From assembly GCA_016182845.1 (NCBI GenBank), contig JACPFT010000010.1:230655-294654 (forward strand): DNA of 64,000 bases. The letters are read 5' to 3'. This DNA is from Gammaproteobacteria bacterium. Its GTDB lineage: Bacteria; Pseudomonadota; Gammaproteobacteria; Enterobacterales; Permianibacteraceae. The notes under the pieces were generated by a model. The model searched no databases. It was not told the DNA's origin and saw only the letters and a list, made by a program, of their open reading frames with translations. This document shows, piece by piece, positions 43,170-52,643 of the stretch. Numbering within the stretch: position 1 is the stretch's first letter; the number at the start of each line of letters is the position of its first letter. Position numbers and translations under genes: made by a program.

Positions 43170-43646
43170 ATGCGGCACCTCAGCGTGATGCTTGTCGGCC
43201 TGACCCTGCTGTTCACCCACCCGGTGACGGCGCGGGAATCCCAAAGCAGTCGTTTTGCCTCGACCATTTATATCGCCGAGTGGAGCAAGCTGCGCCACAT
43301 GGCGGAACAAGGCGACATTAACTCCCAGTTCCAGTTGGCGAATTATTACTTCCAGCCGCCCAAGGGCACGACCCTGCCGCAAAGTTATGCCAAGGCGGCG
43401 CGCTTCTACCGCCTGGCCGCCCTGCAGAATCATGGTCCGTCCCAGCATAATCTCGCCGTGCTCCTGCTCAAGGGCCAGGGCGTGGACAAGGACCGGATCG
43501 AGGCGCGAGCCTGGTTCTCCCTGGCGGCCAGCCAGGGTTTCGTCGCGGCCAAGCAGGCCCTGGCCACCCTGGACAAGACCATGGACGAGGCCGACAAGGC
43601 CAAGGCCCAACAACTGGAACAAGAGTTGAAAAACCGGATCCGCTGA
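43170..43646 (+). CDS. Sel1-repeat protein, secreted
   Basis: A 158-residue protein with a signal peptide (MRHLSVMLVGLTLLFTHPVTA). Two Sel1-like units can be traced (SYAKAARFYRLAALQNHGPS QHNLAVL and RIEARAWFSLAASQGFVAAK), the standard A-x-x-W/L-x-x-x-A-A pattern. Probably a periplasmic protein-interaction scaffold. Its start lies only 22 bp after the MITE, so its promoter may be inside or upstream of the element. The stop overlaps the start of the next gene by 1 bp. Confidence 0.82.
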   Translation: MRHLSVMLVGLTLLFTHPVTARESQSSRFASTIYIAEWSKLRHMAEQGDINSQFQLANYYFQPPKGTTLPQSYAKAARFYRLAALQNHGPSQHNLAVLLLKGQGVDKDRIEARAWFSLAASQGFVAAKQALATLDKTMDEADKAKAQQLEQELKNRIR

Positions 43647-44635
43647 TGCGCCCTGCTCGTCCGGCCCTGCTCGCCCTGATCCTGGCGGCCGCGCCGGCAC
43701 GACCCGTTCCCGTCCCGGGCGAGCCCCTTAGGCTTCCCGGGATTTTTTTTGCCCAATCTGCCTCCCCTGAGGAAGCCCCGCCGGGCACGGATACGCCCTT
43801 TCCTGTCGGCAGCCTGACCAAGACCTATGTGGCGGCCTTGAGCCTGCGCCTGGCGGCCGAGGGCCGGCTGCGCCTGGACGACGCGGCCGCCCGCTGGCTG
43901 CCGGAACTCGCCGCCCAGCACCCGACCTTGGCGAAAATCAGCCTGCGGGATTTATTGCAGCACCGCAGCGGCCTCTTCGATTACACGGAATTGCCGGGGT
44001 TTTCCTGGCATGGCGACTGGAGCAGCGAGCAGGCCATCGCGGCCGCCCTGGCGCACCGGCCCTTTGCCGAACCGGGACGGGGGCTGCGCTATGCCAATAC
44101 CAATTACCTGCTGGCGGGAAAAATCCTCGAAACCGCCGGTTCCAAGCCCTTAACCGAGCTGCTGAGAATTCACTTGGTCCAGCCCCTGGGTTTGCAACAC
44201 ACGCGCTTCGCCGCGCCGGGCGAGACCATGCCCCAGCCCGGCCGTCATGGCCGTGTCCTGCATGCCGCCACTTGGCCGCGCGCCGCCGATGCTGGCCTCA
44301 TCAGCACGGGAAACGATCTGAATCGCCTGCTCCACGGCCTGTTCGCCGACGAGCGCTTCCTGCCCGCCGACCTGCGCCGGGAGATGACCCATTTTCTGGT
44401 CGCGGGAAAAACCACCCGCGCCTACGGCCTGGGCCTGATGCGCGATGCCGGAACGGGGCCCTCGGCCTGGTGGCATGGCGGAACGCTGCCGGGCTACCGC
44501 GCGGCGTTTTACTGGCTTCCGGAAAAGCGCTGCAGCCTGGTGATGTTTTCCCGGCGTTCGGACGAGGCGGCGGAGCGGTTTATCGCGGCGGCAAGGCGAG
44601 ACACCCGTTCTTGCGAACCTGCACGGACGCCGTAG
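43646..44635 (+). CDS. Beta-lactamase-family serine hydrolase
   Basis: A 329-residue protein of the class C beta-lactamase/DD-peptidase fold. The nucleophile motif is SLTK (Ser56, Lys59), the second motif YAN (Tyr149-Asn151, in RYANTNYLLAG), and the third HGG in WWHGGTLPG. The N-terminus is a signal-like hydrophobic stretch (LLALILAAAPARP). These proteins are mostly esterases or peptidases rather than true beta-lactamases. Coupled to the Sel1 gene by TGATG. The TAG stop is the first part of a REP repeat (GTAGGTC). Confidence 0.86.
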   Translation: MRPARPALLALILAAAPARPVPVPGEPLRLPGIFFAQSASPEEAPPGTDTPFPVGSLTKTYVAALSLRLAAEGRLRLDDAAARWLPELAAQHPTLAKISLRDLLQHRSGLFDYTELPGFSWHGDWSSEQAIAAALAHRPFAEPGRGLRYANTNYLLAGKILETAGSKPLTELLRIHLVQPLGLQHTRFAAPGETMPQPGRHGRVLHAATWPRAADAGLISTGNDLNRLLHGLFADERFLPADLRREMTHFLVAGKTTRAYGLGLMRDAGTGPSAWWHGGTLPGYRAAFYWLPEKRCSLVMFSRRSDEAAERFIAAARRDTRSCEPARTP

Positions 44636-44642
44636 GTCTGGC

Positions 44643-44693
44643 GTAGGTCCGACTTCAGTCGGACAATTTGTCCCGCTAAAGCGGGACCTACAG
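44643..44693. repeat. GTAGGTCC-type REP pair
   Basis: Two opposed hairpins, GTAGGTCCGACTTCAGTCGG (44643-44662) and GTCCCGCTAAAGCGGGACCT (44670-44689), sit between two convergent genes. The second arm supplies the TAG stop of the reverse-strand giant gene. Related copies lie at 55234-55341 and 63771. Confidence 0.8.
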
Positions 44694-47600
44694 CTTGTGG
44701 CCGATCACGAGATTCAGCTGGGGCTGGCTCTTGACCTTGGCCGGGTCCAGCTCGCAGCAGCGGTGGGGATGGGAGAAGCCCTTGAATTGCTGCTCGCGCA
44801 GTTCCTCGTAGGGATAGCGTTCGCGGGTCAAGGCGTAGACCGGATAGGACACGTAGATGTGGCCCGGGGTGCACTCGCTTTGCAGGCGGTGGGCCAGGAT
44901 CACGCCGGAGCCGACGGCGCGATAGGCGATACGGTCATGGGAGCCGAAATTGCCCACGGTGGCGAAATCCTGGTGGATGCCGATGCGCAGCTGGATATTG
45001 TGATCCAGGCCGGCGGCCAGCCAGCGTTCGCCCAGGCTATGGATTTCCCGCTGGATGGCCACGCACAGGGCCACGGCGCGTTCGGCCTGTTCGGTCTTGT
45101 CCATGTCCTCGGGGGCGCCGAAGAAGGCGACGATGCCGTCGCCCAGGACCTCGTTGAGCACGCCGCCGAATTTCTCGACGAGCTCGCCCATGCTGCCTAA
45201 ATATTGGTTGAGCAGCTCGGTCATGGTTTCAGGTTCCACACGATCGGTGAGCGTGGTGAAGCCGGTCAGATCGGCGAAGATCGTGGTGATGCGCTTGCGC
45301 TCGGCCTTCAGGGATTCGTTGGCGTCGTCGGTGAGCAGGCGCTCGGCGAGCTTGCGCGGGAAATATTTCTCCAGGCGCTCCACGGCCTTTTCCAGGGACA
45401 TGCGCCGCTCTTTTTCCTGGCGGGCGCTATTGGCCTCGTGGGTGAGCAAGAGCGTCTGCACCCGCGCCAGCAATTCGTTGCGCTCCACCGGCTTGCCCAC
45501 GTAGTCGTTGGCGCCGGCGGCAAGGCCGGTGACGATGTCGCCCGGCTGGTTGCGCGCCGAGAGCAGGAGGATGGGCAGTTCCAGGTTGGAGCGGGTCTCG
45601 CGCACGCGCTTGGCCACCTCGAAACCGGACAGGCGCGGCATCATCACGTCCAGGATCAGCAGGTCGTAGGCCTTGCGCTCCAGGGCGTCCAGGGCCTGCT
45701 GGCCGTCGCCCACGCCGTCCACCTCGAAGCCCTGGACGCGCAGGAAATCCGCCACCACGCGCAGGTTCAGGGGTTCGTCGTCGGCCACCAGGATATGGCC
45801 GCGCACCGGACCGGCGACGGCCGCCTCGATCGGCGCTTCAGCACTGCGCCGGCGCAAGCGTAGCCGGTCCTCGCGCAGCGAGGCCTTGGCCTGCTCGGCG
45901 GGCAGGCTGTCGGACAGGGGCAGGCTGAAACTGAACATCGAGCCCATGCCCGGTTCGGATTTCACCTCCATATGGCCGCCGTGCAGCTCGACGAGCTGGC
46001 GGGTCACGGCGAGGCCGAGGCCCGTGCCGCCGTGCACGCGGGTATTGGCCTCTTCCAGCTGCTCGAAGGGCTGGAAGATGATGGCCTGCTTGTCGGCGGG
46101 GATGCCGATACCGGTATCGCGCACGCGGACGACGAGCTCGCGGCCCTGGGTCTCGGCGGCGATGGTCACCGAGCCGGAGTCGGTGAACTTGATGGCATTG
46201 CCGATCAGGTTGTAGAGGATCTGCTGCAAACGGTTCTCGTCGCCCAGGACCGCCGGGCAGTTGCCCGGCAGGGCATTGACCAGCTCCAGGTCCTTGCCCA
46301 CCAGGAGGCCCCGGCAGAGGCTGAGCACGTGCTCCACCACGGGGCCGATGTACACCGGTTGGGTGTTCAGGGTCAGGTTGTGGTAGGTGAGCTTCTTGAA
46401 GTCCAGGATCTCGTCGACCAGGTGGGCCAGGCGCCGTCCACTGCCGATGATGAGGTCCAGGTGTTCGTCCAGGGAGTCGCTGACCGCGCCAGCCACGCCG
46501 TCCTTGAGGGATTCGGCGATACCGATGATGCCGTTCAGCGGCGTGCGCAGCTCGTGGGAGGTGTTGGCCAGGAACTCGTCCTTGAGGCGGTCGATACGAG
46601 TCAGGTGTTCGTTCAGGCGCTCCTGCTCGCGCAGCTTGCGGCGGTGGGCCTGGAACAGGCTGTAGGCCAGGAGGCCGAACATCAGGGCGTAACCGGCATA
46701 GGCCAGGGGCGTGGCCCAGGGCGGCGGCAGGATGGTGATGGCCAGCTGGCGCGGCTCCGGGTTCCACAGGCCGTCGTTGTTGGAGCCCTTGACCTCGAAG
46801 CGGTACTGGCCCGGGTCCAGGTTGGTGTAGCTGACCTCGTGCTTGCCCGTGGCGTTCTGCCAGGCCTTGTCGAAGCCCACCAGGCGGTAGCTGAACTGGT
46901 TCTTGTCCGGTTGCAGGAAGTCCATGGCGGCGAAACGGAAGGACAGATCGCTGTCGGAGAAGTTCAGTTCCAGGGGCGCCGCGTCCAGGAGCCGGGATTC
47001 GGGCAGGAGCTGGTTGCGTACGCGCACCTCGGTGAGCACGACCTCCGGGGCGTGATCGTTGATGCGCAGCTGCTCGGGGTTGAACACGGCGACGCCGGCG
47101 ATGCCGCCGAAATAGAGCAGGCCGCCGCTGCTGGCCAGGGCCGAGCCCGGGTTGTACTCGTTGCCGGGCAGGCCGTTGGCGGTGTCGTAGGTCCGGAAGC
47201 TGTCGCTGCGCGCGTCGTAGCGCGACAGGCCCTGGTTGGTGGAGAACCAGAGATTGCCCCGGGCGTCGGGCAGGATGGCGTAGATGGCCGAGGAGGGCAG
47301 GCCGTCGCGCTCGGTATAGGTCTTGAAGTGGTTGCGCGTGGCGTCCTTGTCCTCCCGCTCCAGGCGGTTGAGGCCGTTGGCCGTGCCCACCCACAGCCGG
47401 CCGTCCTTGTCCTCGTATACCGAGTAGACGTTGTTATTGGACAAGGAGGCGGCCTGGCCCGGCTCGTAGCGCAGGCCGCGGCTCTCCTTGTTGTCCGGAT
47501 CGTAGACCTGCAGGCCGCCGCCCTGGGTCCCGAACCACAATCGCCCGTCGCGGCCCGGCCAGATGGCGCGCACCAGGGCGCTGCCCAGGCGGTCGAAGTC

Positions 47601-49148
47601 GGACAGGCCGAACTGGACCTTGATCTGGCGGGTCTCGGCGCTGACCAGGAACAGGCCGTCCTCGGCGGCGATCCACAGATCGCCCTGGGCGTCGCGGGCG
47701 ATGCGCCAGATGGGATAGGCGCTGAACTTACCGTCCGGCAATTCCGGGCGCTGCAGGATCTGGGCCTTGCCGCTGACCGGGTCGAAGATGTTCACCTCGC
47801 CCGAGACCGTCCCCAGCCAGAGCTTGCCCCAAGGGTCCAGGGCCAGGGTCTGTAGGCGGTCGCTGGACAGGCTGCGCGGCTCGTCCGGTTCGTGGCGGAA
47901 GGTCTGCCAGGCCTCATGCACCGGGTCGTAGCGGTTCAGACCCTCCAGGGTCGCCATCCACACCGCGCCGGCGCCGTCCTCGGCGATGTCCAGCACGGAA
48001 TTATGGGACAGGGCGTTATCGGACAGGGGGTTGTGGATCAGCCGGCCGAAATTGGCCAGATCCAGGGCAGTGCGGCTGATGCCGCCGCCGGCCGTGCCCA
48101 CCCAGAGCAGGCCGCTGCGATCCTGGAACAGGGTGGTGATGTCGTCCGAGGACAGGGTCTGGGGATCGGCGGGATTGCGCATCAGGCGATCGAAACCGGC
48201 GGCCTCGCCGCGCCAGCGCAAGAGGCCGGCGCCGGTGCCGACCCAGAGCCTGCCATTGCGATCGCGCAGCACGCTGCTGATGTCCTGGCTGGACAGGCCG
48301 CCGGTGGCGCCGGGCGGGCGCTGCACCGAGAGCTCGCGATTGATGTCGATATGAAACAGGCCCGCGCCTTCCGTGCCTATCCACAGGCTGCCGTCCGTAT
48401 CGGTGAGCAGGGTGTTGATGGCGCTGCGATCCAGCTCCTGGGCCAGGTCCGGCGTCTCGCCGTAGTCGAAATACTCGTTGTAGAAGCGCGTGAAGATCCC
48501 GGACTTGGGATCCAGGCGGGTCAGGCCCTGGCTGGTGCCTATCCAGATCCGGCCCTGGCGGTCGGCGGCCAAGGCCGTGACATGGCCGTTGTGCAGGGCG
48601 TATTCGTCCAGGGGATTGTGTTCGTGGTGTTCGAAATCGTCGCTCTCGGGCCGGTAGCGGTTGAGGCCGACGCTGGTGCCCACCCAGAGCTGGCCCTGGG
48701 CGTCGCCGGCGAGCGCCGTGATCTGGGCGCCATTCAGGCTGTTGGACTTGCCCAGTTCCGGCTGGTAGCGCAGGAAGCGGCCGGTCTTGGCATCGTAGCG
48801 GTTCAGCCCGCCCTGCAGCGTGCCCACCCAGATCCGGCCCTGGCCGTCCTGCCAGAGCGCGCTGATGCTATTGTCGGAGAGGGAGGCCGGGTCGCGCGGG
48901 TCGTTCTTGTAGAGCCGGAAGTCGTAGCCGTCGTAGCGTTGCAGGCCGTCCAGGGTGCCGATCCACAGGAAGCCCTGGGCATCCTGCAGCAAGGCGGTGA
49001 CCGTACTCTGGGCCAGGCCGTCGGCGACGCTGATGCGCGAGAAACTGGTGGTCTCCACCGCCAGGGCCGGCAGGCTCAAGGCACCCAGGGCCAGCAGCCC
49101 GGCCAGGGCGGCGGACAGTCGGCGTAGGGGCTTGGCGGCAGAGGGCAT
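44688..49148 (-). CDS. Propeller sensor kinase / response regulator / class III nucleotide cyclase fusion
   Basis: A 1,486-residue hybrid: signal peptide (ALAGLLALGALSLPALA); a periplasmic beta-propeller of repeated reg_prop units (LLQDAQGFLWIGTLDGLQRY style, residues 30-745); Y_Y_Y domain (750-800); one membrane helix (809-835); HisKA with phospho-His near 864 in HELRTPLNG; HATPase (970-1090); receiver (1113-1230) with Asp near 1166 in LLILDVMMP; and a class III adenylate/guanylate cyclase (1285-1470). The first metal Asp is in FADLTGF (about 1292) and the second in GDG; the usual base-selecting Lys is Glu (NEVLGDG) and the VNxAxR segment reads VILAHR. The start at 49148 precedes the signal peptide directly. 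An extracellular signal thus can be turned into phosphorylation and a cyclic nucleotide in one chain. Confidence 0.92.
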   Translation of the reverse strand: MPSAAKPLRRLSAALAGLLALGALSLPALAVETTSFSRISVADGLAQSTVTALLQDAQGFLWIGTLDGLQRYDGYDFRLYKNDPRDPASLSDNSISALWQDGQGRIWVGTLQGGLNRYDAKTGRFLRYQPELGKSNSLNGAQITALAGDAQGQLWVGTSVGLNRYRPESDDFEHHEHNPLDEYALHNGHVTALAADRQGRIWIGTSQGLTRLDPKSGIFTRFYNEYFDYGETPDLAQELDRSAINTLLTDTDGSLWIGTEGAGLFHIDINRELSVQRPPGATGGLSSQDISSVLRDRNGRLWVGTGAGLLRWRGEAAGFDRLMRNPADPQTLSSDDITTLFQDRSGLLWVGTAGGGISRTALDLANFGRLIHNPLSDNALSHNSVLDIAEDGAGAVWMATLEGLNRYDPVHEAWQTFRHEPDEPRSLSSDRLQTLALDPWGKLWLGTVSGEVNIFDPVSGKAQILQRPELPDGKFSAYPIWRIARDAQGDLWIAAEDGLFLVSAETRQIKVQFGLSDFDRLGSALVRAIWPGRDGRLWFGTQGGGLQVYDPDNKESRGLRYEPGQAASLSNNNVYSVYEDKDGRLWVGTANGLNRLEREDKDATRNHFKTYTERDGLPSSAIYAILPDARGNLWFSTNQGLSRYDARSDSFRTYDTANGLPGNEYNPGSALASSGGLLYFGGIAGVAVFNPEQLRINDHAPEVVLTEVRVRNQLLPESRLLDAAPLELNFSDSDLSFRFAAMDFLQPDKNQFSYRLVGFDKAWQNATGKHEVSYTNLDPGQYRFEVKGSNNDGLWNPEPRQLAITILPPPWATPLAYAGYALMFGLLAYSLFQAHRRKLREQERLNEHLTRIDRLKDEFLANTSHELRTPLNGIIGIAESLKDGVAGAVSDSLDEHLDLIIGSGRRLAHLVDEILDFKKLTYHNLTLNTQPVYIGPVVEHVLSLCRGLLVGKDLELVNALPGNCPAVLGDENRLQQILYNLIGNAIKFTDSGSVTIAAETQGRELVVRVRDTGIGIPADKQAIIFQPFEQLEEANTRVHGGTGLGLAVTRQLVELHGGHMEVKSEPGMGSMFSFSLPLSDSLPAEQAKASLREDRLRLRRRSAEAPIEAAVAGPVRGHILVADDEPLNLRVVADFLRVQGFEVDGVGDGQQALDALERKAYDLLILDVMMPRLSGFEVAKRVRETRSNLELPILLLSARNQPGDIVTGLAAGANDYVGKPVERNELLARVQTLLLTHEANSARQEKERRMSLEKAVERLEKYFPRKLAERLLTDDANESLKAERKRITTIFADLTGFTTLTDRVEPETMTELLNQYLGSMGELVEKFGGVLNEVLGDGIVAFFGAPEDMDKTEQAERAVALCVAIQREIHSLGERWLAAGLDHNIQLRIGIHQDFATVGNFGSHDRIAYRAVGSGVILAHRLQSECTPGHIYVSYPVYALTRERYPYEELREQQFKGFSHPHRCCELDPAKVKSQPQLNLVIGHKL

Positions 49149-49281
49149 GAAATTCCCCGAGGGTACAGACCGGATGGCCGGGCGGCCGTCCTCCCATCCT
49201 AGCCGATCCGGGCCGGCCAGGGCTTGTGCATAGTTTAACAGGCGGGGGCGGGAGCATACTTCTCTGAACGCTGCCGAAGAG

Positions 49282-49319
49282 CCCTTCGATACGCCCGCCA
49301 TGGCGGGCGTATCGAAGGG
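49282..49319. repeat. 38-bp perfect palindrome
   Basis: A perfect inverted repeat with half-site CCCTTCGATACGCCCGCCA and centre CCATGG. It sits in the 349-bp divergent gap between the sensor-cyclase gene and the FAD-oxidase gene, which otherwise holds AT-richer sequence around 49420-49460 (probable promoter area of the operon downstream) without a clear box. Confidence 0.85.
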
Positions 49320-49497
49320 TCGTGCTGAGTAGCGCCCAAGGGAGCACTCGCCGTGGCGCATTGAGTCAAAGCATGCTTCGGCCTTAGCCTCTGGCCAATT
49401 TGTCGCGACCCGCTGTTCAATTAGAGTAATTACTTGAGAAATGAATATTGATTACTTACCCTTGTGGTCCGATGTGCATCTCTGCCGGTAACTGAAC

Positions 49498-51090
49498 ATG
49501 CGACGCTGGAATTCCTGGGGCGATGATGCCCAGTCCATGGCCCTGCCCGACGGCGCCCTGAGCCTGCTCAAGGCCGAGCTGGGCGCGCCTTCGCCCCTGG
49601 CCGATGCCGAACTGGGCACGATCCTGGCGCGTGTCCCGGCCAGCCGCCTGCCGGTTCATGCCCTGGTGGACGGCGGCGCCGAGGCGCGGCTGCGCCATGC
49701 CCGGGGCCATTCCCTGCGCGACTGGCTGGCACTGCGCTCCGGGGAGCTGGGGCCGGTGCCGGACGGCGTGGCCTACCCCACCGACTCGGCGCAAGTGCGC
49801 ACTCTGCTGGACTGGGCGACGGCTCAGGGCGTGCGCGTCATCCCCTATGGGGGCGGCACCTCCGTGGTCGGCCATCTGGACGTGCCGGAGGGCGGCGGGC
49901 CGGTGCTCTGTCTGTCCCTGGAGAGGCTGAACGGTCTGTTGAGCCTGGATCCGGTGGCACGCCTGGCCCGCTTCGGCGCCGGCATCGCCGGCCCGGAGCT
50001 GGAGGCCGCGCTCAAGGCACGGGGCTTCCGCCTGGGCCATTACCCCCAGAGCTTCGAATACTCGACCCTGGGCGGCTGGGTGGTGACCCGCTCCTCGGGC
50101 CAGCAGTCCCTGGGTTATGGCCGCATCGAGCAGCTCTTCGCCGGCGGCCGGATGGAGACTCCCATCGGCCGCCTGGAGATCCCCACGATCCCGGCCAGCG
50201 GCGCCGGCACCGACCTGCGCGAGCTGGTCCTGGGCTCGGAGGGCCGGCTGGGCGTGTTGACCGAGGCGGTCGTGCGCATCTCGCCCCTGCCGGAGCTCGA
50301 AGCCTTCCACGCCTTCGCCTTCGCGTCCTGGGAACAGGCCGTCGCCGCCGTGCGCGCCCTGGCCCAGGCACGCATTCCCCTGTCCATGCTGCGCCTGTCG
50401 AATGCCGAGGAGACCCGGGTCAATCTCAAGCTGGCGGGCCACGAGACTGCCATCGCCTGGCTGGAACGCTACCTGGCCTGGCGCGGGGCCGGGGTGGGCA
50501 AGTGTTTGTTATTCGTCGGTATCTCCGGGACGCGCGGCCAGGCCAGGGCTTCCCGGACGCAAGCCTTCGGCCTGCTGCGCCAGCACGGCGCCCTCGCCCT
50601 GGGCCGCAAGCTCGGCGAGAAATGGAAGGCAGGGCGCTACCGGGCACCCTATTTGCGCGAGACCCTGTGGCGGGCGGGCTACGCCGTGGACACCCTGGAG
50701 ACCGCCGCCGACTGGCCGCGCCTGCCCGGCCTGATAGCGGATGTCGAGCAGTCCCTGCGCACGGGTCTCACCGCCGAGGGCGTGCCCGTCCTGGCCTTCA
50801 CCCATCTGTCCCATTTCTACCCCCAAGGCGCCAGCGCCTACACGACCTATGTCTACCCGGTCGCCACGAGTTATGCGGAGACCCTGGGCCGCTGGCGGCG
50901 CCTGAAGGCCGCCGCCTCCGAGGCCATCGTCCGCCACGGCGGCACCATCAGCCACCAGCACGGCGTGGGCGTGGACCACAAACCCTATCTGCAGGCCGAG
51001 AAGGGCGAGCTGGGCCTGGAGGCCATGCGCACGCTGTTCGCGCGCTTCGATCCGGCGGGCCTGATGAATCCCGGCAAGCTGGTGGACTGA
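49498..51090 (+). CDS. FAD-linked oxidase, alkyl-DHAP synthase (AGPS)-like
   Basis: A 530-residue FAD_binding_4/FAD-oxidase_C protein. The FAD loop is VIPYGGGTSVVGHLD (about residue 117), the middle has HYPQSFEYSTLGGWVVTRSS, and the C-terminus has GTISHQHGVGVDHKPYLQAE, which matches the active-site His motif (HHHGVG) of alkylglycerone-phosphate synthase, and FDPAGLMNPGKLVD. It differs from lactate oxidases in this region. Alkyl-DHAP synthesis, or oxidation of a glycerophosphate-like acid, are both possible; the pathway is not proved. Overlaps the next gene (TGATG). Confidence 0.84.
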   Translation: MRRWNSWGDDAQSMALPDGALSLLKAELGAPSPLADAELGTILARVPASRLPVHALVDGGAEARLRHARGHSLRDWLALRSGELGPVPDGVAYPTDSAQVRTLLDWATAQGVRVIPYGGGTSVVGHLDVPEGGGPVLCLSLERLNGLLSLDPVARLARFGAGIAGPELEAALKARGFRLGHYPQSFEYSTLGGWVVTRSSGQQSLGYGRIEQLFAGGRMETPIGRLEIPTIPASGAGTDLRELVLGSEGRLGVLTEAVVRISPLPELEAFHAFAFASWEQAVAAVRALAQARIPLSMLRLSNAEETRVNLKLAGHETAIAWLERYLAWRGAGVGKCLLFVGISGTRGQARASRTQAFGLLRQHGALALGRKLGEKWKAGRYRAPYLRETLWRAGYAVDTLETAADWPRLPGLIADVEQSLRTGLTAEGVPVLAFTHLSHFYPQGASAYTTYVYPVATSYAETLGRWRRLKAAASEAIVRHGGTISHQHGVGVDHKPYLQAEKGELGLEAMRTLFARFDPAGLMNPGKLVD

Positions 51091-52643
51091 TGGACGACCG
51101 AGCACAGACCTGGCGCGCTCTGGACGCCGCCCCCTGGGATCTGGTGATCATCGGCGGCGGCATCAGCGGCGCCGGCGTGGCCCGCGAGGCGGCACGGGGC
51201 GGGGCGCGCGTGCTCCTGGTGGAAGCCCAGGACTTCGCCTGGGGCACCTCCAGCCGCTCCTCCAAGATGGTGCACGGCGGCCTGCGCTACCTGGCCAGCG
51301 GCCAGGTCCATATCACCGCCGAGTCGGTGCGCGAGCGCGAGCGCCTGTTGCGCGAGGCGCCCGGCCTGGTGCAGCCCATGGACTATGTCTTCCCCCACTA
51401 CGGCGGCCGGCTCATGGCCTGGGGCTTCGATCTGGTGCTGGCGGCCTACGATCTGCTGGCCGGCAAGTGGCAGCACGGCCGACTATCGCGGGCGGCCGTG
51501 CTGCGCCGATTCCCCGGTCTGGCGGCACGGCGCCTGCGCTATGCCTCCTATTTCATGGACACGCTCACCGACGATGCGCGCCTGACCCTGCGCGTCCTGC
51601 AGGCGGCCGCCGAAGACGGCGCGGTCCTGCTCAACTACGTGCGCGCCGAGCGGCCCTTGCGCCTGACCGACGGCTCCTGGCAGCTCAGGCTGCATGCCGA
51701 GGACGGGGCGGAACAAGAGGTACGGGCGCGCTGCGTGGTGAATTGCGCCGGCGCCTGGGCCGATGCCCTGCGCGGCGGCGCGGCTCGCTTGAGGCCCCTG
51801 CGCGGCAGCCATCTGCTCTTTCCCCGCGAGCGCCTGCCCCTGGATGCCGCCATCGCCCTGCACCACCCGGACGACGGACGCATCATGTTCCTCTATCCCT
51901 GGGCCGGGGCCACGGTGATCGGCACCACGGACCTGGACCACCGGGCCGGGCTGGACCAGGAGCCGGCCATCAGCGCCGCCGAAACCGACTACCTGCTCAA
52001 GGCCGCCAACACCCTGTTCCCCGAGACGGCCTTAAGCCGCGCCGATATCCGTTCCACCTGGGCCGGCGTGCGTCCCATCATCGACCAGGGCGAGGGCCGG
52101 CCCTCGGCCCAGAGCCGCGAGCACGCGGTCTGGGACGAAGGCGGACTCATCACCCTGGCCGGCGGCAAGCTCACCACCTTCCGGCTCATGGCCCGCGATG
52201 CCCTCAAGGCCGCCAGCCGCTATTGCCCGGCCCTGGTCCCCGGCGACGATCAGGCACCGGTCCTGAGCGCCCCGCCGGCTCCTCAGGGCCTGGAGCCGGG
52301 ACTGGCACGCCGCCTGACCGGCCGCTACGGCCCGGCCCTGCCCCGGCTACTGGCCGAGGCAAGGGATCGGGAACCGGTGCCGGGCACGGATTGGCTCTGG
52401 GCCGAGCTGGAGCATGCCTGCCGCCACGAGGCCGTGCGCCATTTGGACGATCTGCTGCTGCGCCGCAGCCGCCTGGGCCTGGTGCTGCCGGAGGGCGGAG
52501 CAGCCATCCTGCCGGAACTGGAAAACCGCTGCCGACCGCTCCTGGGCTGGGACGCGGCGCGCTGGGCCAAGGAAGCCGAGAGCTACCGCGCGCGCTGGCG
52601 GCGTGCGTATAGTGTGCCGGAAGAAGACGAAAGCCGGGATTAA
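51090..52643 (+). CDS. glpD: FAD-dependent glycerol-3-phosphate dehydrogenase family protein
   Basis: A 517-residue flavoprotein: FAD-binding GGGISGAGVAREAARG near residue 20, SSRSSKMVHGGLRYLASG, LRPLRGSHLLFPRE, VIGTTDLDH, STWAGVRPI and AGGKLTTFRLMA are the GlpD signatures. It oxidises sn-glycerol-3-phosphate to DHAP and passes electrons to the quinone pool. The C-terminal domain is fairly divergent, so substrate specificity may differ from E. coli GlpD. Operon with the AGPS-like gene before and the FGGY kinase after; its TAA stop lies in the arm of an inverted repeat. Confidence 0.87.
   Translation: MDDRAQTWRALDAAPWDLVIIGGGISGAGVAREAARGGARVLLVEAQDFAWGTSSRSSKMVHGGLRYLASGQVHITAESVRERERLLREAPGLVQPMDYVFPHYGGRLMAWGFDLVLAAYDLLAGKWQHGRLSRAAVLRRFPGLAARRLRYASYFMDTLTDDARLTLRVLQAAAEDGAVLLNYVRAERPLRLTDGSWQLRLHAEDGAEQEVRARCVVNCAGAWADALRGGAARLRPLRGSHLLFPRERLPLDAAIALHHPDDGRIMFLYPWAGATVIGTTDLDHRAGLDQEPAISAAETDYLLKAANTLFPETALSRADIRSTWAGVRPIIDQGEGRPSAQSREHAVWDEGGLITLAGGKLTTFRLMARDALKAASRYCPALVPGDDQAPVLSAPPAPQGLEPGLARRLTGRYGPALPRLLAEARDREPVPGTDWLWAELEHACRHEAVRHLDDLLLRRSRLGLVLPEGGAAILPELENRCRPLLGWDAARWAKEAESYRARWRRAYSVPEEDESRD

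Noticed and set aside
43646..44635. True beta-lactamase resistance gene
   Set aside because: It has the SxxK/YxN fold motifs but is a short, generic member of the family of esterases and peptidases; resistance cannot be claimed.
50502..51089. Open frame extending glpD upstream
   Set aside because: It overlaps the end of the AGPS-like gene in another frame and has no domain content; the GlpD start is at 51090.
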